Shown: positions 23,460 to 35,208, counted from the first letter of the stretch. The stretch: 64,000 nt of DNA from Archangiaceae bacterium (GCA_016714225.1 JADJNS010000031.1:60079-124078), one strand, 5' to 3'. Notes: generated from the letters alone by a model not told the origin. Numbers and translations are program-made.

Positions 23460-24788
23460 TCAGTAGGCCATGGCCTCGGGAATGAAGGTGGTCACGAGAA
23501 TCGCGCCCTCCATTCGCTTGGGGGCGCCGCGCGGCTGGCGGTGCCGGTCGAGCTGCCGGTACACCACCGAGTGGTCGGGGCGAATCTCGTCCATCACGAT
23601 GAGCAGGCGCCACGCCGTGCCGCCCTGCACGAAGACGTCTTCGAACTCGCTGCGCCTCAAGATGCGCGTCGCTCCGAACGGCTTGCCGTCGACGTTCGCG
23701 CAGGCGTAGCGGACCTCGGCGGCGTCCTCTCGCTCGATGAGCACGTTCATCACCCACACCTCGCCGACCTGCGGCTTGAGGTGCGATGGAAACGGCGACG
23801 GCCCGACCGGTGCCGGCGCTGCCGACGCCTCGTCGCGCACCGCGGGCTGGGCGCCCAGCACGGTCGCGACCACGCTGGCGATGCCGGGGAAGCGCAGCAG
23901 GTCGAACCGGTCGGACCACTTCTCGCCCTGCGGGCCCGAGAGGCTCGCCTTGAACGTCGTGCCCGACACGTGCGTCGCGGCGAACCGGTAGGTGGCGCCC
24001 TTGAAGGTGAAGTCCTGGGTAATCTCGCCGGGGCGCGACGCGCCGAGCGCCGCGGCCCCCCCGAGCTTCTGCGCCAGCACCCCGAGCGTCACCGCGTTGC
24101 CCGGCGGCGGCACCGCCTCGAGCGTCGCCACCGGCGGCGTCGCGACGGGCTTCGGCCCCGCACGGCGCAGCGCCGCCGCCCCTTCGAGCAGCCCCGTCAC
24201 CACCTCGGCGAGGTGCAGCTCGAGGTCGATGATCGCCTCGAAGCGCGCCAGGTCGACGAGGTGAAACGGCTCGGAGAGCACCACCGGGCTCGCGTTGGCC
24301 GGCGCGACGCGCGACACGCGCGTGCCCGCCGGGTCGGCGGTGAGCTCGAACGCGTGGGTCACCGTCTTCACCTGACCGACCAGCTGAAGCGTGTCGCCAT
24401 CGAACCGGGTCGGCACCCGCAGCCGCTTGAAGCCATCGCCGATGGCCGCGAGAGACGCGAGGCGCTGCTGCAGGGCCGCTGCCACGCGTTCTTCGAGCGC
24501 CGGCAGCGCCGGCAGGTCGTAGAACATGATGGGCCCGAGCGCCGAGAGCGGTGGTGCGGTGAACTCGAGGTGGTCGTGGCCGACGACCTTGAAGTTCGCG
24601 ACCTGCGGGGGCGGGGTGCCGCCCGCCAGCGTGAGCTTGAACGCCCGAAAGGCGAGCTCGCCACGCAGCTGCTGCGAGGCGCCATCGAGGCGAACCCTCA
24701 GCCCCAACGAGGCCAGCTTGCCGGTGGCAATCTGGTTCAAGCGCTCTGGAGGAAGACTCGAGGTGATGATCGCGGGTGGGTTGGCCAT
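23460..24788 (-). CDS. Hypothetical protein, 442 residues
   Basis: Not recognised. Cytosolic-looking, without signal peptide or transmembrane helix. The sequence alternates beta-rich segments (FKLTLAGGTPPPQVANFKVVGHDHLEFTAPPLSAL) with helices; a middle part (ITQDFTFKGATYRFAATHVSGTTFKASLSGPQGEKWSDRFDLL) is followed by a Pro/Ala linker and a C-terminal domain (GEVWVMNVLIEREDAAEVRYAC...). The overall composition is like its neighbours, so it is probably native rather than recently acquired. Runs in the same direction as the PqqD-like/HlyD gene 60 bp upstream and may be co-transcribed with it. Confidence 0.65.
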   Translation of the reverse strand: MANPPAIITSSLPPERLNQIATGKLASLGLRVRLDGASQQLRGELAFRAFKLTLAGGTPPPQVANFKVVGHDHLEFTAPPLSALGPIMFYDLPALPALEERVAAALQQRLASLAAIGDGFKRLRVPTRFDGDTLQLVGQVKTVTHAFELTADPAGTRVSRVAPANASPVVLSEPFHLVDLARFEAIIDLELHLAEVVTGLLEGAAALRRAGPKPVATPPVATLEAVPPPGNAVTLGVLAQKLGGAAALGASRPGEITQDFTFKGATYRFAATHVSGTTFKASLSGPQGEKWSDRFDLLRFPGIASVVATVLGAQPAVRDEASAAPAPVGPSPFPSHLKPQVGEVWVMNVLIEREDAAEVRYACANVDGKPFGATRILRRSEFEDVFVQGGTAWRLLIVMDEIRPDHSVVYRQLDRHRQPRGAPKRMEGAILVTTFIPEAMAY

Positions 24789-24848
24789 TCGCTTTTGAGC
24801 GGGCGACTATCGCACGGGAAGACGCGGGGCTGGCCTGCGTGTCGACCT

Positions 24849-26198
24849 TCAGCGCCGCAAGAACGAGCGCCACTCGAGGCTGACGGTCAGGTTGCCCTGC
24901 GAGCCGGCGGCGAGCCCCTCGACTTCGGCGGAGGCGTGGTTGAGGGCCTCGGAGTCGCGCACCAGCGCGATGCGCCGGCCCTGCAGCTCGATGGTGAAGG
25001 CCGGCTCGAGCACCTGGTGCGGGTCGACCTCGACCACCAGCCTGGGGCGCTCGGGCGCTTCGAGCCGGCACAGCTGCTGGCCGACCTCGACCACCGAGCC
25101 GGCGCTCGCCGTCAGAGCGCGCACGACCCCGGCGACCGGCGCGGTCACCACGTCAGAGCCCTCGCGCTTCACCAGCCGCTCGCGCTCGAGGTCTTTCACC
25201 AGCCGCTGCGCGGCGGCGCGGTCTGCCTTCTTCGCCTTCTTCAGCGCTTCCCGGGCGGCCTCGAGGCGCTGGGCGAGCTCACGGGCGTTCGAGCCGTCGT
25301 AGCGCGCCAGCTCGGCGTTCGCCTCGACTCGCTGCCCCTCTCTCACCCGCACCTGCTCGAGGCGCCCGGCGCGCTGCAGCACCAGCGGCTCGGCCGGGGG
25401 GGCCTCGACGCTCCACCGCGCCACCACCTGGTGCGGCAGCGGCATGAACACCAGCAGCCCCAGCACCCCCAGCAGCGACACCGCGACCAGCCGCACCCCG
25501 CGCCGCGACGACCGGTCACGCAGGGGGTGGCCCTGCGATTGCTCGGCGGCCCACTCGGCCTCGACCTCGGCGAAGGCCTCGGCGAACGACACCCGCGCCT
25601 TGCCCTCGGCCTTGCTCGAAATCTGCTCGTCGAGCCACGCCAGCAGCACCTTCGCCTCTTCGATGTCGGGTGACTTCTCGAGCAGCCCCACCACGCGGGC
25701 CTTCGCGGCCTCGAGGTGGTCGAGCCGGGCCTCCTTGAGCGCCTCCTGGTAGCGTTGGCGCGTCTCGGCGCTCCACATCTTTCGGCCGGACCACGTCAGC
25801 GAGCGCTGGCGCTGCAGCTCGGCGTTCACCGGAGCCGAGGCCCTGGGCGCGGGGGCGTTCGCCGCGACCAGAAAGCCGAGCTGACCGAGCCGGGCGAGAA
25901 ACACCGAGAGCTTCGCGACGTCGAGGGGTATGCCGATGGTCTGGGCCGCTGCGACCAGCTCGCCCGCGGTGCGCACCCCGTTGATCATGCGACAGATCGA
26001 CAGCTCGAAGCCGCGCACCGAGAGCGAGCGCTGCGACACCGGGTCCTTGATGTGCACCTGGCTCACTCCGGCGCCGACCGATTCGCCCGAGAGCTGCAGG
26101 TCGGGCCGCAGCGCCGGCAGCAGGGTGTTCTCGGTCAACACCGCGGCCACGCCGGCTTCTCGCGCCTGCTTCCCCTCGTGGTTCGACGGCTCAGTCAC
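24849..26198 (-). CDS. PqqD-like domain fused to HlyD-type membrane fusion protein
   Basis: A 449-residue protein with an unusual layout. Residues about 29-112 (ALRPDLQL...VHIKDPVSQRSLSVRGFELSICRMINGVRTAGELV...LGQLGFLV) match the PqqD/RiPP-recognition type winged helix, as found at the N-terminus of some HlyD proteins and M50 peptidases. A charged helical region follows, then one membrane helix (GVRLVAVSLLGVLGLLVFMPLP) and a periplasmic biotinyl-lipoyl/HlyD hairpin (LVLQRAGRLEQVRVREGQRVEANAELARY; coiled coil; VVTAPVAGVVRALTASAGSVVEVGQQL). HlyD proteins bridge inner-membrane exporters to the outer membrane. No exporter, radical-SAM enzyme or precursor peptide is visible nearby. Confidence 0.78.
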   Translation of the reverse strand: MTEPSNHEGKQAREAGVAAVLTENTLLPALRPDLQLSGESVGAGVSQVHIKDPVSQRSLSVRGFELSICRMINGVRTAGELVAAAQTIGIPLDVAKLSVFLARLGQLGFLVAANAPAPRASAPVNAELQRQRSLTWSGRKMWSAETRQRYQEALKEARLDHLEAAKARVVGLLEKSPDIEEAKVLLAWLDEQISSKAEGKARVSFAEAFAEVEAEWAAEQSQGHPLRDRSSRRGVRLVAVSLLGVLGLLVFMPLPHQVVARWSVEAPPAEPLVLQRAGRLEQVRVREGQRVEANAELARYDGSNARELAQRLEAAREALKKAKKADRAAAQRLVKDLERERLVKREGSDVVTAPVAGVVRALTASAGSVVEVGQQLCRLEAPERPRLVVEVDPHQVLEPAFTIELQGRRIALVRDSEALNHASAEVEGLAAGSQGNLTVSLEWRSFLRR

Positions 26199-26269
26199 CG
26201 GTCACTACTGTACCCGTCGCGCGCGACGGCCGATGCGCGTTCTGAGCGAGCCGACCCTCTCAGACCCTC

Positions 26270-27994
<1,725 letters not shown>

Positions 27995-28007
27995 GCGCGA
28001 AACCCAT

Positions 28008-28023
28008 GCCTCAAAAATGAGGC
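28008..28023. promoter_or_regulatory. Short hairpin/inverted repeat upstream of sigma-54 activator gene
   Basis: GCCTCA-AAAA-TGAGGC, a perfect 6-bp inverted repeat with an A4 loop, 14 bases upstream of the activator start at 27994. It could be an operator or an mRNA leader hairpin. Sits in the 182-bp divergent spacer 27995-28176. Confidence 0.4.
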
Positions 28024-28110
28024 TCGGCAGATCAGGCGTTTCGACTTCGGCTGCTTCACGGCGAGTAGCCAGGAACCCGTGAAGGCGCCTCGCGATTCCT
28101 GCTTTCGGGT

Positions 28111-28162
28111 GGTTGGTGGGTGGCCGTTCATTTGCTGAGGGCTCCGCAGCAATTCACCAACC
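28111..28162 (+). promoter_or_regulatory. Structured 5' leader hairpin of the haem-protein operon
   Basis: Outer stem GGTTGGTG (28111-28118) pairs with CACCAACC (28155-28162); inner stem TTGCTG (28132-28137) pairs with CAGCAA (28147-28152). The ribosome-binding ACGAGG follows directly and ATG is at 28177. Position and nesting suggest a transcript structure controlling translation or mRNA stability; no known riboswitch class is recognised. Confidence 0.45.
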
Positions 28163-28176
28163 AACGAGGCTCTTTG

Positions 28177-29304
28177 ATGCGAAGCGCGTGGTGTGCACCG
28201 CTCGCCCTGGCCGTGGCGTGCGTGGGCGGAGAGAAGTTGAGGCCCGATGCAGGAGACGGTGGCGAGGAAGATGCGGGCAGTGAGCCGTTCGACGCGGGGC
28301 CTCCGACTCCGCTCGACACCATCTTCTCCATCGGCATCACCGACAACTCGGGCGGTATTCCGCAGTCGGCGCCGCTGGTCGCGCTGAGCTTTCACGGCGC
28401 GATGGCGGGCCCGTCGGTGGTGTCGGCGAAACGGGTCGCCACGCCGCCGTCGCTCGACGGCAACGCCAGCGACTGGCTCGGCATCCCCGAGAGCGTGGTG
28501 CCGCTGCTCTCGCGCGGCGGCGCGGTGGGCATGTCGCTGACCGAGTGGGACCAGGAGTGCATGGCCCTCTACGGCCGCACCATGCCGTACGACTTCGGCA
28601 TCACCAACGTGTCGGTGCGCGCGGCGTTCGACGACAACCGCATCTACTTCCTGCTGCAGTGGGCCGACCCCACCGAGAACCGCAACCGCGACACCTGGGT
28701 GGCCGACGGCGGAGTGTTCACCCGCACCCGCGAGAACGAAGACCGCGCCTTTCTCGGCTTCGACGTGCTCGAGAGCACGCCCGCGTTTCAGGCCATCGGC
28801 TGCTCGGGCGCCTGCCACATTCACGAGAAGCTGGGCGACGTCACCGACGCGGGCAAGGCGTACCGCACCCGCATGCACACCAACCAGCAGGGCGAGGTGC
28901 TCGACTACTGGAACTGGCGGGCCGGCACGACCGACCCGTGGGGCATGGCCGACGACGGCTACATCGACGAGCTGCAGCGCAAGTACGACGGCCTGAGCGA
29001 TTGGATCGTGCAGAACCAGGTGACCACCGACGCCGGGGTGATGCCCGCGTTCATGTCGGTGGCGGGCGTCAACGCGAGCCCCCCGTTCCTCTTCCGCCCC
29101 GATGCGGGCGTGGGCGCGATGCCGTTCGACATCAGCGGGGTCACCGACGGGTCGCGAATTCCCGGCTGGGTGATGGTGCGCGCGTCTCCTGGCCGCGACG
29201 ACGTGAGCGCGGTCGGCCGCTGGGCCAGCGGCCACTGGACGGTGGAGTTCTCTCGAAACCTGACCTCCGCGGACCCCCGCGACACCCAGTTCCCTCCCCG
29301 ATGA
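28177..29304 (+). CDS. EB_dh-type haem-domain lipoprotein
   Basis: A 375-residue probable lipoprotein, first gene of the redox block. Start is ATG 28177 behind ACGAGG. The signal peptide ends in an LAVAC lipobox, followed by an Asp/Gly-rich linker. The main domain resembles the ethylbenzene-dehydrogenase gamma/DMSO-reductase-type haem-binding family: VSVRAAFDDNRIYFLLQWADPTENRNRDTW, AFLGFDV, and the closing HWTVEFSRNL. It also contains CSGACH at 28801-28818, a CX3CH sequence that could attach or ligate haem. The stop overlaps the start of the next gene (ATGA). Haem content is inference. Confidence 0.8.
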   Translation: MRSAWCAPLALAVACVGGEKLRPDAGDGGEEDAGSEPFDAGPPTPLDTIFSIGITDNSGGIPQSAPLVALSFHGAMAGPSVVSAKRVATPPSLDGNASDWLGIPESVVPLLSRGGAVGMSLTEWDQECMALYGRTMPYDFGITNVSVRAAFDDNRIYFLLQWADPTENRNRDTWVADGGVFTRTRENEDRAFLGFDVLESTPAFQAIGCSGACHIHEKLGDVTDAGKAYRTRMHTNQQGEVLDYWNWRAGTTDPWGMADDGYIDELQRKYDGLSDWIVQNQVTTDAGVMPAFMSVAGVNASPPFLFRPDAGVGAMPFDISGVTDGSRIPGWVMVRASPGRDDVSAVGRWASGHWTVEFSRNLTSADPRDTQFPPR

Positions 29305-29738
29305 GAGCGCTCACCGTCATGGCAGGGGTGGTGCTGGCGGGCTGCTGGAAGGGGCCCGAGGTGGGTGAAGAGCACATGCAGATGCTCTCGCCCGACGGCG
29401 GCCGGCAGATGGCCTTTCACGAGATCGTCGACGAGATTCTCGGCGAGAGCTGCGCGACGTCGTTCTGTCACAAGCCCGACCCGCCGCCCGCGGCGCCGAT
29501 GTCGCTCGAGCCCGACAAGGCGTACGCGCAGATCGTCGACGTCGCCGCCTCGCAGAAGCCGGCGATGAAGCGGGTGGTGCCCGGCGACCCCGCCAACAGC
29601 TGGCTGGTCATCAAGCTGCGGGCCGAGAGCGCGAGCGCGCACGGCACCACGCGCATGCCGCTCAACAAGCCGCAGCTCACCGAAGAGCAGATCGACCAGA
29701 TCGAACAGTGGATTCTGAGGGGCGCGCCGAATGACTGA
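29301..29738 (+). CDS. Small cytochrome-like lipoprotein (CX4CH)
   Basis: A 145-residue probable lipoprotein, translationally coupled to the EB_dh gene (ATGA overlap). Signal peptide MRALTVMAGVVLAGC gives the lipobox LAGC. The mature part resembles the planctomycete-type cytochrome C group: ESCATSFCHKP contains Cys-x4-Cys-His (29451-29471), followed by VVPGDPANSWLVIKL and RMPLNKPQLTEEQIDQIEQWILRGA, the typical end of a small c-type cytochrome with the Met ligand region. Whether haem is covalently bound at the longer motif is not established. The downstream gene follows after a repeat element. Confidence 0.82.
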   Translation: MRALTVMAGVVLAGCWKGPEVGEEHMQMLSPDGGRQMAFHEIVDEILGESCATSFCHKPDPPPAAPMSLEPDKAYAQIVDVAASQKPAMKRVVPGDPANSWLVIKLRAESASAHGTTRMPLNKPQLTEEQIDQIEQWILRGAPND

Positions 29739-29756
29739 CGCGCGAGGCGAGGCGCT

Positions 29757-29924
29757 CACCCTGAGCGGAGCGCGCAGCGCGAAGTCGAAGGGTGCCGACC
29801 CAGTTGAAGGCGGCCACGCCTCGAACTCCAGGCTCCAAGCAGCAGAGCGTCTGCCCCCAGACGAGGGAGCATCTGCGCCTGAGCCTTCGGCGTGCGACAG
29901 CACCCTTCGACTTCGCTCAGGGTG
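29757..29924. mobile_element. MITE-like repeat element, copy 1
   Basis: A 168-bp non-coding element. The right end 29901-29924 is CACCCTTCGACTTCGCTCAG GGTG. Its reverse complement matches the left end (29757-29794) except for a 14-base insertion in the left end. The interior (e.g. CCAAGCAGCA..., CGAGGGAG.AT, CCTTCGGCG.GCGAC) matches copy 2 at 39620-39802. It lies between two genes of the redox operon. No transposase is present. Confidence 0.72.
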
Positions 29925-29937
29925 CGCGGTTCACCAC

Positions 29938-31044
29938 GTGGTGCTGCTCTTCCTGGTGCTGCTGGCCTCGACGACCGCGCTGGCGGGCGCCACCTCGACC
30001 GTCTCGGGCTCGGCGTACATCGACTACTGGTACCTGAGCTCCGACCGCGCCCGGGCGCTGTCGCTCAACCCCATCACTCCCGAGGCGGCGATAAAAATCG
30101 AGGTCGACGTGCACGAGAAGGTCTCGTTCTCGGCGCGCATGTGCTTCGGCTGCCACGGCCTCGAGATCGACCGCGCGCACATCGACTTCACCCCCGGTCA
30201 GTACTTCAACCTGCAGGTCGGCCGGGTGGGCGTGCCGTTCGGCGAGTTCTCGGTGCGCTACGACCCGACCAGCCACCGCACGGTGAGCAAGCCGCTCATC
30301 TACGAGATGGGCCGCATGCCGTACTACGGCCGCAACGCGTTCAACCTGGGGGTGGTGCCGCAGCCCTACGTCGACACCGGCGCGGTGGTGTACGGCCAGC
30401 TGTGGTTCGGCGAGCAGGTGCAGCTCTGGTACGGCGCGTACGCCGTCGCCGGGTACAAGGGCAGCAACGACGTCGACTGGGTGTCGATGCGCACGCCGTA
30501 CTACCTCGACAACAACCGGTTCCCGAGCGGCGGCGGGCGCGCGGTGCTCACCATCTCGGGCTCGCCGGGCTCGGTGTTTCGAGACCTCACCCTGGGCTTC
30601 TCGGGCATGCACGGCACCTACGACCCCGAGTCGCAGAAGAAGTACTCGGTGTTCGGCGCCGACTTCTCGCTGCGCCTGGGGCCGGTCACCTTTCGCACCG
30701 AAGCCGCGTGGATGCGCATGAACCTCGACCCCTTCGCCAAGGGCTACCGCTACGACCTGGTCGACCCGTGGTTCGAGAAGGGGGGCTTCTTCGCCGAGCT
30801 CGAGCACCCCATCGGCTCGCACCTCATCATGCTGTACCGCTTCGACCTGCTGCGCCGGGTCGGCACGCCGCTGCCCGGCGCGCTGGCAGAGATGAGCTTC
30901 GACAGCCGCATCTTGCGCTACACCGGCGCGGCGCAGGTGCTGCTCGGCGAGTCGGTCTTCTTGAAGGCCAGCTACGAGTACTGGTGGTTCACCGACTTCG
31001 AGCCTACCCACGCGGCGCACCTCGGCCTGGGAGGCATGTTCTGA
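29938..31044 (+). CDS. Outer-membrane beta-barrel protein carrying a CXXCH motif
   Basis: About 368 residues from GTG 29938, which gives a clean signal peptide (VVLLFLVLLASTTALAG). An open frame reaches back to ATG 29731, but that part is encoded by the repeat element and is unlikely to be translated protein. The mature part is a barrel: alternating aromatic strands such as YFNLQVGRVGVPFGEFSVRY, YGQLWFGEQVQLWYGAYAVAGY and ending in ...HLGLGGMF, an aromatic C-terminus. Residues MCFGCHG (30139-30159) contain a canonical haem-c motif, exceptional in a porin. TGA is followed immediately by the kinase ATG. Confidence 0.8.
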   Translation: MVLLFLVLLASTTALAGATSTVSGSAYIDYWYLSSDRARALSLNPITPEAAIKIEVDVHEKVSFSARMCFGCHGLEIDRAHIDFTPGQYFNLQVGRVGVPFGEFSVRYDPTSHRTVSKPLIYEMGRMPYYGRNAFNLGVVPQPYVDTGAVVYGQLWFGEQVQLWYGAYAVAGYKGSNDVDWVSMRTPYYLDNNRFPSGGGRAVLTISGSPGSVFRDLTLGFSGMHGTYDPESQKKYSVFGADFSLRLGPVTFRTEAAWMRMNLDPFAKGYRYDLVDPWFEKGGFFAELEHPIGSHLIMLYRFDLLRRVGTPLPGALAEMSFDSRILRYTGAAQVLLGESVFLKASYEYWWFTDFEPTHAAHLGLGGMF

Positions 31045-33242
<2,198 letters not shown>

Positions 33243-33246
<4 letters not shown>

Positions 33247-33578
33247 CCCCACGCCTCTTCGGTCTGGTGCTGGTGGCCGCGCTGGTGCTTCCCGCGAGCG
33301 CCGACGTCGACCCGGCGTCGGTGCCGGCGGAGCTGCGCGAAGGCTTCGAGACGTTTCGGGTGCGGTGCAGCAAGTGCCACACCCTGTCGAAGCCCTACAA
33401 CGTGCGGCTCTCGGACGAGGGCTGGCGCCGCTACGTGAACAAGATGAAGCGCCGCGCCGGCTCGGGCATCAACGACGAGAGCGGCGCCAAGATTCTCGCC
33501 TTCCTCCTCTGGCTCGAGCCGAGAAAAGACCTCGACGGCGACGAAGCCCCGCCGCGCCCAGATGGAGGCACGCCCTGA
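33243..33578 (+). CDS. Small mono-haem c-type cytochrome
   Basis: A 111-residue exported cytochrome, starting GTG 33243 within the kinase stop (GTGA). Signal peptide VTPRLFGLVLVAALVLPASA; then FETFRVRCSKCHTLSKPYNV with the CXXCH haem-attachment site (33366-33380) and WRRYVNKMKRRAGSGINDESGAKILAFLLWL, where the Met could be the second axial ligand. Similar small photosystem/SHP-like cytochromes shuttle electrons in the periplasm. A terminator-type hairpin follows at 33583-33600. Confidence 0.9.
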
Positions 33579-33582
33579 CTCG

Positions 33583-33600
33583 CTCTCCCTTCAGGGAGAG
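33583..33600 (+). terminator. Hairpin after the small cytochrome gene
   Basis: CTCTCCCT-TC-AGGGAGAG, a perfect 8-bp stem five bases after the cytochrome stop. There is no T-run, so termination would be of the GC-hairpin type. It shares its CTCTCCC core with hairpins at 35209 and 43324. Confidence 0.5.
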
Positions 33601-33608
33601 GGGGCGAA

Positions 33609-33623
33609 GTGACACGGTGTCAC
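33609..33623. promoter_or_regulatory. GTGACAC palindrome, candidate operator 1
   Basis: GTGACAC-G-GTGTCAC, a perfect 7-1-7 inverted repeat upstream of the di-haem peroxidase gene. A half-site GTGACAC recurs at 33662-33668, and a full palindrome of the same sequence at 33741-33754. Confidence 0.55.
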
Positions 33624-33687
33624 GCGGTGTCGCCGCAACCCGAGCACCTCCACCGGGGTGAGTGACACACCGGCCCGCTCAACCCCC

Positions 33688-33703
33688 TGGCACGCAGCCT
33701 GCT
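33688..33703 (+). promoter_or_regulatory. Sigma-54-like -24/-12 promoter
   Basis: TGGCACGCAGCCTGCT: GG (33689) and GC (33701) are exactly 10 bases apart as in the consensus TGGCACN5TTGC(A/T), with C for the first T of the -12 element. It lies 45 bases ahead of the peroxidase GTG at 33748. No experimental support; the motif is short. Confidence 0.42.
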
Positions 33704-33740
33704 CTGTGCCCCGAAACGTCCAATTTCGGGCTCGAGGAGG

Positions 33741-33754
33741 GTGACACGTGTCAC
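33741..33754. promoter_or_regulatory. GTGACAC palindrome overlapping the peroxidase start, candidate operator 2
   Basis: GTGACACGTGTCAC is fully palindromic and covers the GTG start codon (33748). A regulator bound here would block transcription or translation start of the peroxidase gene. Confidence 0.5.
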
Positions 33755-35202
33755 TGCGTGGCGCGGTACTGGTGTGCGGAGCATTGCTTTGCGGCTGCGG
33801 AGCTGCGGGAGGAGACGACGGAGGCACCGCCGGAGGAGCGACCGCCGGAGGCGGCGCGGCCGGAGGCCACGCGGGAGGAGCCGCGGGTGGCGCCACCGCT
33901 GGAGGCGCCGCCGGTGGAACGGCCGGTGGAACGGCGGGCGGCTCGGCGGGAGGCAGCATTCTCACCGCGCAGGAGCTCGCCGCGGCGCACCTTCAATCGC
34001 CGCTGCCCGCAGTGCCCGCCGACCCGACCAACGCCTTCGCCGACAACGCGGCGGCGGCGACGCTCGGCCAGCGCCTCTACTTCGACCGCTCGTACAGCGG
34101 CGCGCTGGCGGTCGGCAATGACGGCGGCAACGGCGCCACCGGAGACGCGGGCCAGCGCGGCACGGTCTCGTGCTTCTCGTGCCACGCCTCGGCGGGCGGC
34201 GACGACAACCGCAGCCTTCCCAACAACGTCTCGCTGGGCACCGACTACGGCCCGCGCAACGCGCTGCCGGTGACCAACGCCTCGTTCTACGCGTGGACCA
34301 ACTGGGGCGGCCGCTTCGACACCCAGTGGTCGCTGCCGCTGGCGGTCGCCGAGAACGTGCGCATCATGCGCTCGACGCGGCTCGAGGTGGCGCACCTGCT
34401 GTTCGAGAAGTACCGCGCCGACTACGACGCCATCTTCCCGGTGCCGCTCGACCCGTCGCTGGCGGGTGATGCCGGTGACGCCTCGCGCTTCCCCCTGGCC
34501 GGCAAGCCGAAGGCCGCGGCGACCGACCCCGACGGCCCGTGGGAGACGATGGACGCGGGCGACCGCGGCACGGTGAACCGCATCTACGCGAACTACGGCA
34601 AGGCCATCGGCGCGTACCTGCGCAAGCTGGTCAGCCGCAACGCACCGTTCGACCGCTTCCTCGCCGGTGACGACGCGGCCATCAGCGACGCGGCGAAGCG
34701 GGGCCTCAAGGTGTTCCTCGGCAAGGGGCAGTGCGCCGGGTGCCACAGCGGGCCGAACTTCGCCGACGACCAGTTTCACGCGCTGGGCGTGCAGCAGACC
34801 GGGCCGCGCGTGCCGGCGGTCGACCTGGGCCGCTACGCCGACCTGCCCGCGCTGCTGGCCAGCCCGTTCAACTCGGCGGGCGCCTTCAGCGACCGGCCCG
34901 ACGCCGGCAAGCTCGATGGGCTGGCGCTCGCGCCGGCGATGATGGGCCAGTTCCGCACCAAGAGCCTGCGCGGCATCGGCCAGAGCGCGCCGTACATGCA
35001 CGCCGGGCAGAATTCGTCGCTCGAGCAGGTCATCGACTTCTACGACGTGGGCGGCGGCGCGGTGCCCGACGGCGGCACGCTCGACGCGCGCATTCACTCG
35101 CTCGGGCTGAGCACCGCAGAGAAGGCCGACCTCGCCGCGTTCTTGCGCACGCTCGACGGCGACCCGCTGCCGGCCGCGCTGCTCGACGACACCTCGAGGT
35201 AG
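33748..35202 (+). CDS. MauG/di-haem cytochrome c peroxidase family lipoprotein
   Basis: A 484-residue di-haem enzyme. GTG 33748 is set by GAGGAGG at 33734-33740. The lipoprotein-type signal (LLCGC) is followed by a Gly/Ala/Thr linker (residues about 20-70), the family-usual membrane tether in Myxococcota. Two haem sites are visible: SCFSCHASAGG (N-terminal) and QCAGCHSGPNF (C-terminal), with the conserved FRTKSLRGIGQSAPYMHAGQ loop near the end. Family members reduce H2O2 or oxidise protein partners using electrons from small cytochromes such as the upstream one. Periplasm or outer-membrane inner leaflet. Confidence 0.92.
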   Translation: MSLRGAVLVCGALLCGCGAAGGDDGGTAGGATAGGGAAGGHAGGAAGGATAGGAAGGTAGGTAGGSAGGSILTAQELAAAHLQSPLPAVPADPTNAFADNAAAATLGQRLYFDRSYSGALAVGNDGGNGATGDAGQRGTVSCFSCHASAGGDDNRSLPNNVSLGTDYGPRNALPVTNASFYAWTNWGGRFDTQWSLPLAVAENVRIMRSTRLEVAHLLFEKYRADYDAIFPVPLDPSLAGDAGDASRFPLAGKPKAAATDPDGPWETMDAGDRGTVNRIYANYGKAIGAYLRKLVSRNAPFDRFLAGDDAAISDAAKRGLKVFLGKGQCAGCHSGPNFADDQFHALGVQQTGPRVPAVDLGRYADLPALLASPFNSAGAFSDRPDAGKLDGLALAPAMMGQFRTKSLRGIGQSAPYMHAGQNSSLEQVIDFYDVGGGAVPDGGTLDARIHSLGLSTAEKADLAAFLRTLDGDPLPAALLDDTSR

Positions 35203-35208
35203 CTCCAA

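Noticed and set aside
29731..29937. Upstream ATG extension of the barrel gene
   Set aside because: These codons lie within the repeat element, and a good signal peptide begins after it at GTG 29938.
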